This document shows, in pieces, positions 14,317 through 14,622 of a stretch of DNA of 14,622 nucleotides. The position numbers were made by a program, and so were the translations under genes. The notes under the pieces are model-generated. The model was not told the DNA's origin. It did no database searches and saw only the letters and a program-made list of their open reading frames with translations. Positions within the stretch are counted from its first letter, which is position 1. Each line of letters opens with the position of its first letter. The DNA comes from Nitrospinae bacterium CG11_big_fil_rev_8_21_14_0_20_56_8 (lineage in GTDB: Bacteria > Nitrospinota > Nitrospinia > Nitrospinales > VA-1). The stretch lies in assembly GCA_002796165.1 (NCBI GenBank), contig PCWF01000010.1, positions 1-14,622 of the forward strand, given 5' to 3'.

Positions 14317-14622
14317 GAGCCCCGGAAAACATAATGGATCGGCAGACCCGGATTGAAGACAGCCAGCGGGGTGTGACCCTGATCGAACTGATCCTCGTGA
14401 TCGTGATCATCGGGCTGGCTGTGCCCGCGCTCCTGGTGCCGTTTTCCGGATTAAGCGAGAGCAAGCGGCCGGAATACGTGATCCAGGCCACGTTTCTCGC
14501 GCAGAAACATTTTGAAAACATCGCCGGTAAAACACAAAACACCGTATCCTGCGCGGACATCACGGCCTTTTCGCCCGAGATGGGCTATACCCTTTCGTGC
14601 CTGCTGGAGGACGTGGCGAACA
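14313..14622 (+). CDS. Second prepilin-type protein, 5' part only
   Basis: The frame is open from ATG 14313 to the window end (103 residues seen). 'QRGVTLIELILVIVIIGLAV' shows a prepilin peptidase site G20|V21 with Glu at +5 (E25) and the hydrophobic N-terminal helix. Position +1 is Val rather than the usual Phe or Met, and the leader is long (20 residues) unless the internal ATG at 14334 is used, which would give 13. Cysteines at 80 and 96 could form a disulfide in the head domain. The ATG overlaps the previous stop by four bases, so translation is probably coupled. It is presumably another minor pilin (GspI/GspJ- or PilV-like); the missing 3' end prevents a firmer call. Confidence 0.85.
   Translation, partial: MRAPENIMDRQTRIEDSQRGVTLIELILVIVIIGLAVPALLVPFSGLSESKRPEYVIQATFLAQKHFENIAGKTQNTVSCADITAFSPEMGYTLSCLLEDVAN

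Overview
The window looks like ordinary chromosome from a GC-rich, Gram-negative bacterium. Genes are tightly packed. Two type IV pilin or type II secretion prepilins, a TesA-type esterase and multi-sensor histidine kinases point to a diderm. The mix (KamA-type aminomutase, a B12-domain radical SAM protein, Rcp1-like receiver) would fit a nitrite-oxidiser or deltaproteobacterium-like lineage such as Nitrospinota. That placement is an impression and could not be tested here. No tRNA, rRNA, CRISPR array, insertion sequence or phage gene was seen.

Layout. 1-275: 3' end of a TesA-like SGNH esterase. 276-565: non-coding, probably a dispersed intergenic repeat. 566-1681 (-): TrpD-like family 3 glycosyltransferase lacking the usual PRPP motifs. 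1777-3462 (+): radical SAM protein with a C-terminal cysteine cluster. 3512-7511 (-): three-gene signalling operon, transcribed as PAS-GAF membrane histidine kinase, then a stand-alone receiver, then a receiver-PAS-histidine kinase. 7706-8398 (-): Lon N-terminal-domain protein. 8598-13719 (+): ATP-grasp-like protein, glutaredoxin-like protein, KamA-type lysine 2,3-aminomutase, membrane-anchored spermidine-synthase-like protein, and a small membrane protein. 13858-14622 (+): first genes of a prepilin operon, the second cut by the window end.

How the genes may work together. The three signalling genes are 9-10 bases apart and carry enough His and Asp sites for a phosphorelay, but none has a DNA-binding or enzymatic output domain. 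In the plus-strand block, the aminopropyltransferase-like gene is followed 4 bases later by a small membrane protein whose sequence pattern matches the first gene's own membrane module. They probably form a two-part complex. The ATP-grasp-like, glutaredoxin-like, aminomutase and aminopropyltransferase-like genes lie in line and invite a polyamine/thiol hypothesis, but each appears to have its own promoter or leader, so this is only a hypothesis.

Start sites were chosen from family boundaries, Shine-Dalgarno sequences and promoter positions. Domain calls come from motif reading alone, with no database search.
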